Of a DNA stretch of 34,537 bases, positions 1 through 6,758 are shown in pieces. A program made the translations under genes and the position numbers. This DNA is from Alphaproteobacteria bacterium. Its GTDB lineage: Bacteria; Pseudomonadota; Alphaproteobacteria; Micropepsales; Micropepsaceae. Under the pieces are notes generated by a model. It had not been told where the DNA came from. It saw nothing but the letters and a program-made list of their open reading frames with translations, and ran no database searches. The stretch covers positions 1 to 34,537 of the forward strand of contig JAHFQC010000059.1 of assembly GCA_023259375.1 (NCBI GenBank). The letters are read 5' to 3'. Every line of letters starts with the position of its first letter. The stretch's first letter is position 1.

Positions 1-532
1 TCATCTCGAGATGGACATAGAACAGCGGCGACAGCACAGCGCCCGCCTTGAGGCCGAAGAAATGCCCGGCGATCAGCGTGCCGGTGATGCCGCCTTCTTC
101 GAACACCGGAAGATCTTCATAGTGGGCGAACGAGGGTTCGGTTTCTTCCAACTCGGCGGGCAACGCCACCCAGGCCTGGATACCGTCCATGGTGCGAGCG
201 CGGGCCCGTATTTCGGGGCGCGTGCGTTCGGAATGGACGATGCCGCGTCCAGCCGTCATCCAGTTCACTTCGCCCGGCAGGATCGGCTGCACCGTGCCGA
301 GACTGTCGTGATGCAACAACTCGCCGTCGAACAGGTAGGTCACAGTGGCAAGGCCGATGTGGGGATGAGGGCGCACGTCGACGCCCTCGCCCGGCTTAAA
401 ACCGGCCGGCCCCATATGATCGAGGAAGACGAACGGTCCCACCATCCGCCGTTTGGCGAACGGCAGGACGCGTCCGACTTCCAACCCGCCGCCAAGGTCT
501 TTCTTACGCGCGGCGATGACGATCTCGATCAT
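1..532 (-). CDS. Pirin family protein (3' end beyond the window)
   Basis: A bicupin of the pirin/YhhW family; members are non-haem iron proteins, some with quercetin dioxygenase activity and some acting as redox sensors. The first 177 codons are present. The N-terminal cupin carries the expected metal ligands: His56 and His58 in the motif PHPHIG, then His100 and Glu102 in [10 protein letters not shown]. Human pirin uses the same four-residue set (His56, His58, His101, Glu103). The ATG at 532 is chosen because the family motif starts directly after it, although its Shine-Dalgarno is weak (GAGAACGC). The gene lies downstream of dps on the same strand, and a 76-bp palindromic element ends only 11 nt before the start codon. 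Family assignment is firm; substrate is unknown. Confidence 0.93.
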   Translation of the reverse strand, partial: MIEIVIAARKKDLGGGLEVGRVLPFAKRRMVGPFVFLDHMGPAGFKPGEGVDVRPHPHIGLATVTYLFDGELLHHDSLGTVQPILPGEVNWMTAGRGIVHSERTRPEIRARARTMDGIQAWVALPAELEETEPSFAHYEDLPVFEEGGITGTLIAGHFFGLKAGAVLSPLFYVHLEM

Positions 533-543
533 GCGTTCTCGCT

Positions 544-619
544 TAAAGCGTCGGACCTTAAATGCGACCCAGTGGTGGGATCAGGTTCAGCGTCGCATTT
601 AAGGTCCTAAGACGCTTTA
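544..619. repeat. 76-bp palindromic element, copy A
   Basis: Left arm 544-568 and right arm 592-619 are reverse complements except for a 3-nt insertion (TAA, 608-610) in the right arm, giving a 9-bp outer stem and a 16-bp inner stem around a 23-nt loop (569-591). A nested hairpin, TCCTAA/TTAGGA at 605-622, sits in the right arm. It has the same architecture as copy B (635-710) but in the opposite orientation, and the arms share the words TAAAGC, GGAC and TTAAAT. It ends 11 nt upstream of the pirin start codon, so a transcript reading from dps into pirin would carry it in the leader. No T-tract follows on either strand. Confidence 0.8.
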
Positions 620-634
620 GGATTCAATATGATG

Positions 635-710
635 CTAAAGCAACTTTGGACTTTAAATTCGCTCGGTGCCTGCCATCAGCATGAGGCGAATTTAAAGTCC
701 GTTGCTTTAG
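635..710. repeat. 76-bp palindromic element, copy B
   Basis: Left arm 635-662 and right arm 686-710 pair as a 10-bp outer and a 15-bp inner stem, with a 3-nt bulge (TTT, 645-647) in the left arm and a 23-nt loop (663-685). The right arm covers the dps stop codon at 707-709. Total length, loop length and bulge size equal those of copy A read on the other strand, so the two look like inverted copies of one element. It could act as the dps 3' hairpin, but no poly-U tract follows it. Confidence 0.8.
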
Positions 711-1216
711 GCGTTCTCGGTACGGCGCGAGCTTTCGAACAGGAACCAGACGCGCTTTTCAGTTTCGTCGATCCACACTTCGAGCAGGCTCGCGGTGGCG
801 ACGTCACCGGCTTCGTCGCAGATGCCGTGGGTCTCGCGCATTGCCGTGGCAAGGCGCTGATTGTCGTCGCGCAACTCGGCCAGCATGTCGAGCGGGGTGA
901 CGAACCCGGCGTCGTTGTCGTCGATGCGCTGCAGGCGCGCGATGTGGCCGATCGATTTCAGCGTCGCGCCGCCGACCTTGCGCACCCGCTCGGCGATCGG
1001 ATCGGTCATGGCAAAGATCTGGTCCGACTGTTCGTCGAGCAGCAAATGATAATCGCGGAAATGGGCGCCCGACATGTGCCAGTGGAAATTCTTGGTTTTG
1101 AGATAAAGCGTGAAGACGTCGGCCAGAAGCGCGTTGAGCGCAGCGGTGACGTCGCGGGTGGCATTGGAGCCGAGCCCGGTGGGCGTCTGCAATGCCGGAT
1201 GATGGTTCGAATCCAT
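707..1216 (-). CDS. dps: DNA starvation/stationary-phase protection protein Dps
   Basis: A 169-aa ferritin-like protein that forms dodecamers, oxidises and stores iron using hydrogen peroxide, and protects DNA in the cytoplasm. The intersubunit ferroxidase residues are present with the spacing of E. coli Dps: His45 in NFHWH, His57 and Asp61 in YHLLLDE, then Asp72 and Glu76 in DPIAER. The ATG at 1216 has a good Shine-Dalgarno (AAGGAC); a TTG five codons upstream was rejected because it would swallow that site. A TTCGCA-N9-TGCGAA inverted repeat overlaps the ribosome-binding region. Neighbours are a TetR regulator 101 nt upstream and pirin downstream, both on the same strand, which suits an oxidative-stress group, though co-regulation is inferred. 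Confidence 0.96.
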   Translation of the reverse strand: MDSNHHPALQTPTGLGSNATRDVTAALNALLADVFTLYLKTKNFHWHMSGAHFRDYHLLLDEQSDQIFAMTDPIAERVRKVGGATLKSIGHIARLQRIDDNDAGFVTPLDMLAELRDDNQRLATAMRETHGICDEAGDVATASLLEVWIDETEKRVWFLFESSRRTENA

Positions 1217-1224
1217 GTCGGTCC

Positions 1225-1245
1225 TTCGCAAAATGAATGTGCGAA
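1225..1245. promoter_or_regulatory. Inverted repeat at the dps leader (candidate operator)
   Basis: TTCGCA (1225-1230) and TGCGAA (1240-1245) form a perfect 6-bp inverted repeat with a 9-bp spacer, starting 9 bp upstream of the dps ATG and overlapping the Shine-Dalgarno. It could be a repressor operator or an RNA hairpin hiding the ribosome site. The binding protein is unknown; the adjacent TetR regulator is one candidate, although its own upstream operator has a different sequence. Confidence 0.4.
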
Positions 1246-1317
1246 ACCGATATCAGCTACTTTTGCCGCTGCTGCCTAGCATATCGTACAGGAAGGATAC
1301 TTCTTTTTCGCTTGCCG

Positions 1318-1926
1318 CTACGAGAAGCGCGCTTCGAGGCGCGCCAACACTTCATCGATTGAGAAGCCGAGCACATCGAGCCGTCCGGCGCGGGACAACA
1401 GCGCCAGACCACTGAGCGCGGCGCCGATCAACAGCACGTCGCACTGGGCGTCACGGCTGTCGGAACTCTGGCCGGAGATATCCGACAAAACCTTCAGCGC
1501 GGCAATCATGCGGCCGTTGAACAAACGTTCGGCTTCGCCCGATCCCGCCGAGGCCGGCAGCGCCGCCGAGCCCGCCGCAATCGTCTCAGTGGTGCGCAAG
1601 AGATCGAGCGCAGCGGATGCCGCTGCCGCCAGCTTGCCCTTGCCTTCGTGGCCGGCCGCGGCGCCGCGCATGGCGCGGGCAATGGAACTCAAATCCTCGG
1701 CCGCGAGCGCCAGCAGCAGTTCGTCCTTGCCGGAGAAATAACTGTAGAGCGCCGCCGGCGCGAAGCCGGCTTCCGCCGCGACTCCGCGCAAGGAAAGATC
1801 GCGGGCACCATCGCGGGCGGCCACCCGCCGCGCCGCTTCGAGAATCGCAGCCCGCGTAGCCAAGTGCTCGCGCGCGCGCCGCTCCGACCGTCTGGTCGCC
1901 ATGTCCGGCTCAATCATGGCGGGCAT
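1318..1926 (-). CDS. TetR/AcrR family transcriptional regulator
   Basis: A 202-aa one-component repressor. The N-terminal helix-turn-helix is clear: TRAAILEAARRVAARDG, then LSLRGVAAEAGFAPAALYSYF and a following KDELLLAL helix. The C-terminal ligand domain is Ala-rich and not assignable to a ligand class. Start is uncertain: in-frame ATGs lie at 1926, 1917 and 1902, none with a strong Shine-Dalgarno; the longest is given and the 1902 start would also keep the whole DNA-binding domain. A 21-bp palindrome (1941-1961) lies directly upstream and suggests autoregulation. Targets might include dps and pirin downstream on the same strand, but nothing in the sequence proves this. Confidence 0.9.
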   Translation of the reverse strand: MPAMIEPDMATRRSERRAREHLATRAAILEAARRVAARDGARDLSLRGVAAEAGFAPAALYSYFSGKDELLLALAAEDLSSIARAMRGAAAGHEGKGKLAAAASAALDLLRTTETIAAGSAALPASAGSGEAERLFNGRMIAALKVLSDISGQSSDSRDAQCDVLLIGAALSGLALLSRAGRLDVLGFSIDEVLARLEARFS

Positions 1927-1940
1927 GATAGGTGATTCGA

Positions 1941-1961
1941 AGGCGTCCGTCTCAGACGCCT
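1941..1961. promoter_or_regulatory. Candidate TetR autoregulatory operator
   Basis: AGGCGTC (1941-1947) and GACGCCT (1955-1961) are a perfect 7-bp inverted repeat with a 7-bp spacer, and an overlapping 11-bp palindrome CGTCTCAGACG fills 1948-1958. Size, symmetry and position, 14 bp before the regulator's longest start, fit a TetR-family operator. On the minus strand TATAGG just before it could be the -10 element. Confidence 0.5.
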
Positions 1962-1965
1962 ATAC

Positions 1966-2003
1966 ATCAAAGCCCCGGCCGGGAAACCCGACCGGGGCTT
2001 GAT
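1966..2003 (-). terminator. Strong hairpin downstream of the small exported protein gene
   Basis: AAGCCCCGG (1970-1978) pairs with CCGGGGCTT (1992-2000), extended inside by CGGG/CCCG around an AAA loop and outside by ATC/GAT. It lies 71 nt past the stop of the minus-strand gene at 2075, with a short TTTGATGTAT after the stem on the minus strand. The weak T-tract makes it an imperfect intrinsic terminator. Confidence 0.6.
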
Positions 2004-2074
2004 ATCATCGCGCATTCCATTGGGAAACGGGTTCCCGGAACGCACTCAAAACCGGATCCGTTGGGGACGCCGGC

Positions 2075-2485
2075 TTACTTCTTCGGCGTGCAGTCGATGA
2101 TCTTGCAGACGGCGGTCTGCAGGGCGACGTAGTCCTGGACGGTCTTGGTCTCGTCATCCACGGTCTTGTCGTAGGCCTTCTGCATGTCGCCCATCTTGGA
2201 CTGCGCGGCCTTCTTGGCAGCGTCGTCCTTGGCGGCTTCGGTTTCGGCCTTCACGTCGGCGGTCTGCTTCATCAGGCATTCGCGGAACGGCTTCAGCGTT
2301 CCCTGGTAGGCCTTCACCTGCACAAATGCATCGTGCTTGATTTTGGTGGCTTCTTCGCCGGGCTTGCCAGCGACCGAACTCGCAGTCGGAATCGCGGGCG
2401 CAATCGGGGCCGAACCGCAGGTCTCGGCCAGTGCGGGACTCGCCAACATCAGAACGGCACCAACCAGACAAACGCTCTTCAACAT
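2075..2485 (-). CDS. Small exported protein, unknown function
   Basis: A 136-aa protein that I do not recognise. The first 20 residues are a classical signal peptide (MLKSVCLVGAVLMLASPALA, cleavage before ETC), so the mature protein should be periplasmic. The mature part starts with a Pro/Ala-rich linker and continues as a Lys/Ala/Asp-rich helix (VKAETEAAKDDAAKKAAQ) likely to form a coiled coil; it has four Cys after cleavage (ETCGS, RECL, AVCK, IDCT) that could pair as disulfides. The ATG at 2485 is chosen over longer starts because it begins the signal peptide and has a GGGGAG Shine-Dalgarno. It appears monocistronic, with a strong hairpin downstream. Confidence 0.8.
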   Translation of the reverse strand: MLKSVCLVGAVLMLASPALAETCGSAPIAPAIPTASSVAGKPGEEATKIKHDAFVQVKAYQGTLKPFRECLMKQTADVKAETEAAKDDAAKKAAQSKMGDMQKAYDKTVDDETKTVQDYVALQTAVCKIIDCTPKK

Positions 2486-2579
2486 GTTCCTGAAACTCCC
2501 CTGGATGTGAGTACGTCCCCAACCGGGCCCGAGATAAGCACAGAATGACCGCACGAACAAAGCGGTCGCCCGCGGCACG

Positions 2580-3179
2580 TTACACCGGCGGGGCGGGGTC
2601 ATATTCCATCCCGCGGCGAACCCCTCGGGCGACATCGGGTCCGTACAGAACGCTCGTCAACCACAAGCTCATATCGATTCCGGCAGAAATCCCGGCCGAG
2701 GTAACCAAGTTACCGTCGCGAACATACCGGCAATCCGCCACCACCTCGGCGGCTTCGCCGCGGGCTCGCAGGGATTCGATGAAAGCCCAGTGGGTTGTAA
2801 CCCGCTTGCCGCGCGCCGGACCGGCGGCGCACAACAGCAGCGCCCCGGTGCAAACGCTGGTGACCCACTCCGCCGACGCGGAAATTGCCGCAATCCACGC
2901 CAGCAACGCCGGATTGAGAACCTCGCGCCGGGTGCCCTGCCCGCCCGGCACCAACAGGATGTCCAGTTTGTCGCAGGCCGCCGTGGTCAGCTCGGGCAGC
3001 ACCCTTAGGCCGTGGGCGCAACGAACCGGCGTTTCGCGTTCGGCAATCAGTTTGACGTCGTGGAACGGGTCGCGGCCCATGTGCCCGGCGACTTCGTTGG
3101 CCATGTTGAACACTTCCCATGGACCGACGAAGTCGAGTTCCTCGACGTCGTCGAACACCAGAATGCCAATGCTTTTCAT
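2580..3179 (-). CDS. DJ-1/PfpI family protein (isonitrile hydratase-like)
   Basis: A 199-aa single-domain member of the DJ-1/PfpI superfamily, most like cyclohexyl-isocyanide hydratase (InhA) and the ligand domain of GlxA regulators. The nucleophile elbow is VTSVCTGALLL with Cys110; LDFVGPWEVF near residue 20 and LLVPGGQGTR near residue 80 are family motifs, and KRVTTHW near residue 125 matches the Thr-Thr-His-Trp block. No AraC helix-turn-helix follows, so it is not a GlxA regulator. The start at 3179 has a strong Shine-Dalgarno (GGAGGACG) that is partly enclosed in a hairpin containing the upstream gene's stop codon. It is 12 nt downstream of the methyltransferase gene. Substrate is unknown. 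Confidence 0.88.
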   Translation of the reverse strand: MKSIGILVFDDVEELDFVGPWEVFNMANEVAGHMGRDPFHDVKLIAERETPVRCAHGLRVLPELTTAACDKLDILLVPGGQGTRREVLNPALLAWIAAISASAEWVTSVCTGALLLCAAGPARGKRVTTHWAFIESLRARGEAAEVVADCRYVRDGNLVTSAGISAGIDMSLWLTSVLYGPDVARGVRRGMEYDPAPPV

Positions 3180-3184
3180 AACGT

Positions 3185-3199
3185 CCTCCGTTCAGGAGG
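3185..3199 (-). promoter_or_regulatory. Hairpin over stop codon and Shine-Dalgarno (translational coupling)
   Basis: On the minus strand CCTCC (3199-3195) can pair with GGAGG (3189-3185). The loop is TGAAC and contains the TGA stop of the methyltransferase gene; the 3' arm is the Shine-Dalgarno of the DJ-1/PfpI gene. A ribosome terminating here would open the stem and expose the site. Confidence 0.5.
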
Positions 3200-4298
3200 G
3201 TTGTAACGGACCGGACTTCGTCAGCGCTACGGCATAGCCGTTCACAGCTACGTGCGCTTCCTGGCGCGGCACGCACGCCATCAAACCAGTGACGGAAAAT
3301 CCGTGCGCTGCGGCGAGGGCACGCAAATAAGTCTCAGAATGGCGCCAGCGACGCTTGGGACCGAGTTCGAAACTGTCGCCTTCCTTCGACTCCACGGTGA
3401 ACAGAAAGGTGCCGCCGGGCTTCAGCGCTGTGACGACTGTGGCGAAGGTGGATTCGAGATCGCCGAGATAGACCAGCGTATCGGCGGCAACGACGAGATC
3501 GTACGCATCAGTGCCCAAACCGGTTTCGATATCGGCAACGAGAAGCTCGTCATAGACGCCCCGCTCCTGCGCCTTGGCGATCATGGCCGGACTCAAATCG
3601 ATGCCGACGAGACGAACGGCACGATCGCGGAACGCCGCGCCTGAAAGCCCGGTGCCGCAACCGAGATCAAGTACCGTCAATCCGGTCTCGCCTGGCAGCA
3701 CCAGCGCCGCCAGTTCGCGCAAGATCCCCGGCGCCTGATACGATAGTTGGCCCAGCATGCGATCGTCGTAATCGATCGAAAACTGATCGAACAGGTGACG
3801 GACATAACCGGCGTCGGAGCGCGGCCGCGTTTTCATCGCTTCGGCTTCGGCGATGCGCTCGGCCAGACCCGGCAATCCTTCCAAAGCTTCGAACGCCGCC
3901 AGCGCCGGCTCGGGTTCGCCGGCTTCGAGCCAGGCACAACCCAAGAGATACCTCGCCTCGGCATTGGCGGGATCGATCCGCAGCGCGCGCTGGAATTCGG
4001 CGATCGCCAGCGGCAACGCCTCGGCCGCCAGCATGGCCGCACCCAATCCCAGCGCCGCTTCGGCGACATCGGGATGGAGCGACGCGGTTTCGCGCGCCAC
4101 CGCCACTGCTTTGTCAGCCTCGCCCGCCGCCGTCAGCGCCCGCGCCAAGGTCAGCCGCGCCAGAAGTCCGCCATGGCCTTCGCCGATCAGGCTTTCGAGG
4201 CGAACCACCGCCTCGGCCGCATTCCCCTCCTCCAACAGGCGAAGGGCGGCTTCGAGCGGGGTTTCAGGGAAAGAATCGAAAGGTTCCATTGGCGTCAT
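3192..4298 (-). CDS. TPR-containing class I SAM-dependent methyltransferase
   Basis: About 368 aa. Residues up to about 160 are tetratricopeptide-like helical repeats (for example LPLAIAEFQRALRIDPANAEARYLLG), which usually bind proteins. The C-terminal half is a Rossmann methyltransferase: motif I VLDLGCGTGLSG, motif II-like VGIDLSPAMIAKA, motif IV DLVVAADTLVYL and post-motif ALKPGGTFLFTVE. FDQFSIDYDDRM before the fold is typical of this TPR-methyltransferase group. The start is uncertain: ATG at 4298 is given, ATG 4289 and GTG 4331 are possible and none has a clear Shine-Dalgarno; the GTG would come within about 40 bp of the divergent gene. The substrate is unknown. Confidence 0.85.
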   Translation of the reverse strand: MTPMEPFDSFPETPLEAALRLLEEGNAAEAVVRLESLIGEGHGGLLARLTLARALTAAGEADKAVAVARETASLHPDVAEAALGLGAAMLAAEALPLAIAEFQRALRIDPANAEARYLLGCAWLEAGEPEPALAAFEALEGLPGLAERIAEAEAMKTRPRSDAGYVRHLFDQFSIDYDDRMLGQLSYQAPGILRELAALVLPGETGLTVLDLGCGTGLSGAAFRDRAVRLVGIDLSPAMIAKAQERGVYDELLVADIETGLGTDAYDLVVAADTLVYLGDLESTFATVVTALKPGGTFLFTVESKEGDSFELGPKRRWRHSETYLRALAAAHGFSVTGLMACVPRQEAHVAVNGYAVALTKSGPLQPS

Positions 4299-4372
4299 CG
4301 ACAAGCTAAATATCAGGAACTGGCGTGCCACAGTCGCCGTGTCGCCGCAACGCTATCGTGATGAGGATCGTC

Positions 4373-4834
4373 ATGGACCCGACGGCCGAACAACAGAATC
4401 TCCCGCCGCCGCGGCCGCGTCACGGCTGCTTGTACGGATGCCTCGGCGCCCTGGTCGCCGTCGTGGTGGTGATCGCGGCGGTCTACACCTTCAGCGCCCG
4501 CTATTTCTTCAAGGTTCTGGACAACGACGCCCAGATCAAAATCATCGTCGCCACCCTCAACCAAAGCCCCGAAGCCGTCAGCGTGCTCGGCCGCAACATC
4601 GCCGTGATGTCGCGCGAACGCGTGTCGTTCCATTCCGAGACCGGCGTCGGCAGCAGCGCGAGCTATACCTTGAAAGTGGTGGGCTCGAACGGCGACGGCG
4701 AAGCCAAGGCCGATCTCGATGTGGCAGGCGGCAAGCCGAAAATCACTTCGCTGATACTGATCGACGCCCAAGGCCGCGACCACTATATCGTCGGCGCTGC
4801 GCCGCCCAGTCCGATGATGCAGAACAGTATCTGA
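4373..4834 (+). CDS. Single-pass membrane protein, Coa1-like
   Basis: A 153-aa protein with a proline-rich cytoplasmic head, one transmembrane helix at about residues 22-42 (LGALVAVVVVIAAVYTF) and a soluble C-terminal domain. That domain, from VLGRNIAVMSRERVSF through SASYTLKVVGSNGDGEAKADLDVAG to ITSLILIDAQG, resembles the Coa1/Tim21 fold of cytochrome oxidase assembly factors: a polar loop, then a Gly-rich strand, then a strand ending in a charged turn. This is pattern recall and not an alignment. The ATG at 4373 is chosen over 4325 and 4361 because GAGGATC precedes it at Shine-Dalgarno distance. It starts a two-gene unit, with the next ORF 1 nt after its stop. Confidence 0.72.
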   Translation: MDPTAEQQNLPPPRPRHGCLYGCLGALVAVVVVIAAVYTFSARYFFKVLDNDAQIKIIVATLNQSPEAVSVLGRNIAVMSRERVSFHSETGVGSSASYTLKVVGSNGDGEAKADLDVAGGKPKITSLILIDAQGRDHYIVGAAPPSPMMQNSI

Positions 4835-4835
4835 C

Positions 4836-5081
4836 ATGAGGCGCGTGATTGGTCTGGTCCTGATGCCGGTGGGACTGGCTCTGATGTTCGCATCGGGCTG
4901 CGGCTACTGGCTGGCGCTCGGCGACTATTTCGGCATCACTGAAACCTGGGGCATGACCTGTCCCGACGCCTTCCGCACCAAAGCGCTTTTGATCGGCGGC
5001 GTCATGATCGCGGTCTTGGGACAGCGCCTTTTCAGCGGGCGCAATTTAAAAACAGGCGCCAAGCCGGACGCCGATATCTGA
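4836..5081 (+). CDS. Small two-helix membrane protein, unknown
   Basis: An 81-aa hypothetical protein. Two hydrophobic helices are visible, residues 4-32 (IGLVLMPVGLALMFASGCGYWLAL) and 50-64 (ALLIGGVMIAVLG), with a basic tail SGRNLKTGAK. GC-rich third positions support coding. The start codon follows the upstream stop by one base (TGAcATG), so it is probably translated by re-initiation with the Coa1-like gene. No family is recognised. Confidence 0.7.
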   Translation: MRRVIGLVLMPVGLALMFASGCGYWLALGDYFGITETWGMTCPDAFRTKALLIGGVMIAVLGQRLFSGRNLKTGAKPDADI

Positions 5082-5266
5082 CCGATTAAAGTCTTTGATT
5101 GTCGCGCTTTCGGGCGGAAAACCGGCTTCCGTCGAATACGTTGACACTATCGGCTCCTGAATGCGCTCCGGTTTCCGCTGGGAGATGTGTTGCCGGCAAG
5201 CCGCGCACCTCCTGCGACGTTCCGGTCTGCCATTGAAATGGCCAAAATCAGCATTAGCTTTGTCTC

Positions 5267-5437
5267 ATGAGCAACCTGATGGAAGATCTGTTGGACTTTG
5301 TCGGAAGCCTCGCAACCAGGATTTCCGGCCGGGACGGTTATATCAAGGGCAAGTCGAGCCGGATGATCGCCAGCCTGCCGCCGTTGCCCAAGCCGCCGGT
5401 CATGGCGAAAGCAATGTCCAACAGCAAGGGCAACTGA
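5267..5437 (+). CDS. Possible 56-aa leaderless ORF
   Basis: ATG to TGA with 56 codons and GC-rich third positions. It reads MSNLMEDLLDFVGSLATRIS, then a basic middle (GRDGYIKGKSSRM) and a Pro-rich end (SLPPLPKPPVMAKA). No Shine-Dalgarno precedes it, but TTGAAA (5233-5238) with a 16-bp spacer and TAGCTT (5255-5260) would place transcription start at the ATG, which would make it leaderless. The -10 match is poor (3 of 6). It lies between the small membrane protein and the convergent MFS gene and fills most of an otherwise empty 366-bp stretch; 5082-5266 holds nothing else that I can support. Confidence 0.4.
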   Translation: MSNLMEDLLDFVGSLATRISGRDGYIKGKSSRMIASLPPLPKPPVMAKAMSNSKGN

Positions 5438-5447
5438 GCGCCGGATA

Positions 5448-6680
5448 TTAGGCCGGTGTTGCGACGCGCGCTCGCCGCCGTGCGAAAACAAGGACGAGCG
5501 CAAAGCACGGCACGGCCGCCAGCATGACGTAACGCGCCGGCATGACGTCGCGCAAAAGATAGACGAGAACGAGTTCGCTCGCCGATCCGATCCCCGCCGC
5601 CGTCACCAACAGGCCTGACGCCGTTTTCTTCAGCGGGCCGAGATCCACAATCACCGAACCGAAGATCGTCGGATAGGCGATCGCCATGAACACGCTGGTG
5701 CCCACCAGCAGTCCCAGCCCGATCTCGCCACGGACAACCGCCGACGACGCCAGCAGAACGATGGCACAGGCCATCGCGATGCCGAGAAGGGCGCGCGGTT
5801 CGATCCAGCGCATCAGAGCGGTCCCGCCGAAACGGCCGACGCCTGCCAGAATGCAGCAGATGAAGAAAGCCGTGGCCGCCGTATCGGCCTTGGCGCCCGG
5901 GAGTTCTTGCGGGACGTAGCCATACACCACGCCCCAAATCGTCGCCTGCGCCAACTGACAGGCGAAAATCGCCGCCAATCCGATCCGAATATCTTGGCGC
6001 GACAACAGCGCGCGAAGCTCGTCGCGCATCCGGCCGTGCCCCTTATCCGAGGCAAGGGACGGAAGCCGGATTTTGTCGATGCCCAGCGCGAAAAGCAGAA
6101 CGGCGATGCCGATCACCACGAACGGCCGCGCCGTCGCGTCGGCCCAACCCGTCCCCGCCCCGTGCAAGTCGAAGCGCAACAGCCATAGCGCGACGAAATT
6201 CCCGATCACCAAACCGACCGGAAAAAAGGCCTGCACGAAATTGAGCCGGCGCACCGCGGAGTCGCGAGACCCCAGTTCGGTCGCGAGAGGATTGAGGCTG
6301 GTCTCGATGAACGGCCAGCCGATGGTCATCACGATCCCGGCCATCACGAACGCGGGATAGGAATGTTCGGCGATGGTCGGATAGATCAGGAACGGTCCGA
6401 ACGCCGAAAGGCTCAGCCCGATCAGGATGCCGAGCTTGTAGCCGAAACGGCGATGGAACATCGCGGCCGGAAGCGCGACCAGGAAATAGGTGATGCCCTG
6501 GACAATCGGAATCCAGTCGCCTTGCTGCATCGGGAAAAGAGCCGTCAGCTTGTACATCAGGGATGAGAAATCCCACTGCGCAAGCCCCCATATCGCCGTC
6601 AGCGCGACGAGCGCAGCCAATGCCGGAACGTGCGTCCGCATGGCGGTCGGCTGAGCGACTGGCGCATCGTGCCGGTTCAT
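5448..6680 (-). CDS. MFS transporter, FucP-like sugar:proton symporter family
   Basis: A 410-aa, 12-helix carrier. The N-terminal half matches the FucP/GluP sugar symporter group: FLVALPAAMFHRRFGYKLGILIG spans helices 2-3 with the FGYK loop, and IGWPFIETSLNPLATELG followed by RRLNFVQAFFPVGLVIG has the family's E-x(4)-P...LN..QAF pattern. Proton-coupled uptake of a hexose-type sugar through the inner membrane is the family role; the substrate cannot be read here. The start at 6680 begins a hydrophilic leader MNRHDAP. It lies 78 nt after the patatin gene on the same strand, separated by a CAATT-N4-AATTG repeat, so it may have its own promoter. Confidence 0.88.
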   Translation of the reverse strand: MNRHDAPVAQPTAMRTHVPALAALVALTAIWGLAQWDFSSLMYKLTALFPMQQGDWIPIVQGITYFLVALPAAMFHRRFGYKLGILIGLSLSAFGPFLIYPTIAEHSYPAFVMAGIVMTIGWPFIETSLNPLATELGSRDSAVRRLNFVQAFFPVGLVIGNFVALWLLRFDLHGAGTGWADATARPFVVIGIAVLLFALGIDKIRLPSLASDKGHGRMRDELRALLSRQDIRIGLAAIFACQLAQATIWGVVYGYVPQELPGAKADTAATAFFICCILAGVGRFGGTALMRWIEPRALLGIAMACAIVLLASSAVVRGEIGLGLLVGTSVFMAIAYPTIFGSVIVDLGPLKKTASGLLVTAAGIGSASELVLVYLLRDVMPARYVMLAAVPCFALVLVFARRRARVATPA

Positions 6681-6721
6681 ACCCGCGATGGCTCCTAAAC
6701 TGCGCCCGGGATCCTAAGAGA

Positions 6722-6735
6722 CAATTCGTTAATTG
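6722..6735. promoter_or_regulatory. CAATT-N4-AATTG inverted repeat before the MFS gene
   Basis: A perfect 5-bp inverted repeat (6722-6726 and 6731-6735) in the only AT-rich part of the 78-nt gap upstream of the transporter start. It may be an operator or part of the promoter; no cognate regulator is nearby. Confidence 0.25.
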
Positions 6736-6758
6736 CGCTCCAACGGCCGGTCTGCCGG

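Noticed and set aside
11-610. 199-aa plus-strand ORF over the window start
   Set aside because: It is antisense to the pirin gene, whose motifs and metal ligands are complete on the minus strand; its own sequence has shadow-like composition.
4836-5503. 118-aa minus-strand ORF at 5147-5503
   Set aside because: No domain, Arg-rich composition, and it overlaps the end of the MFS gene in another frame.
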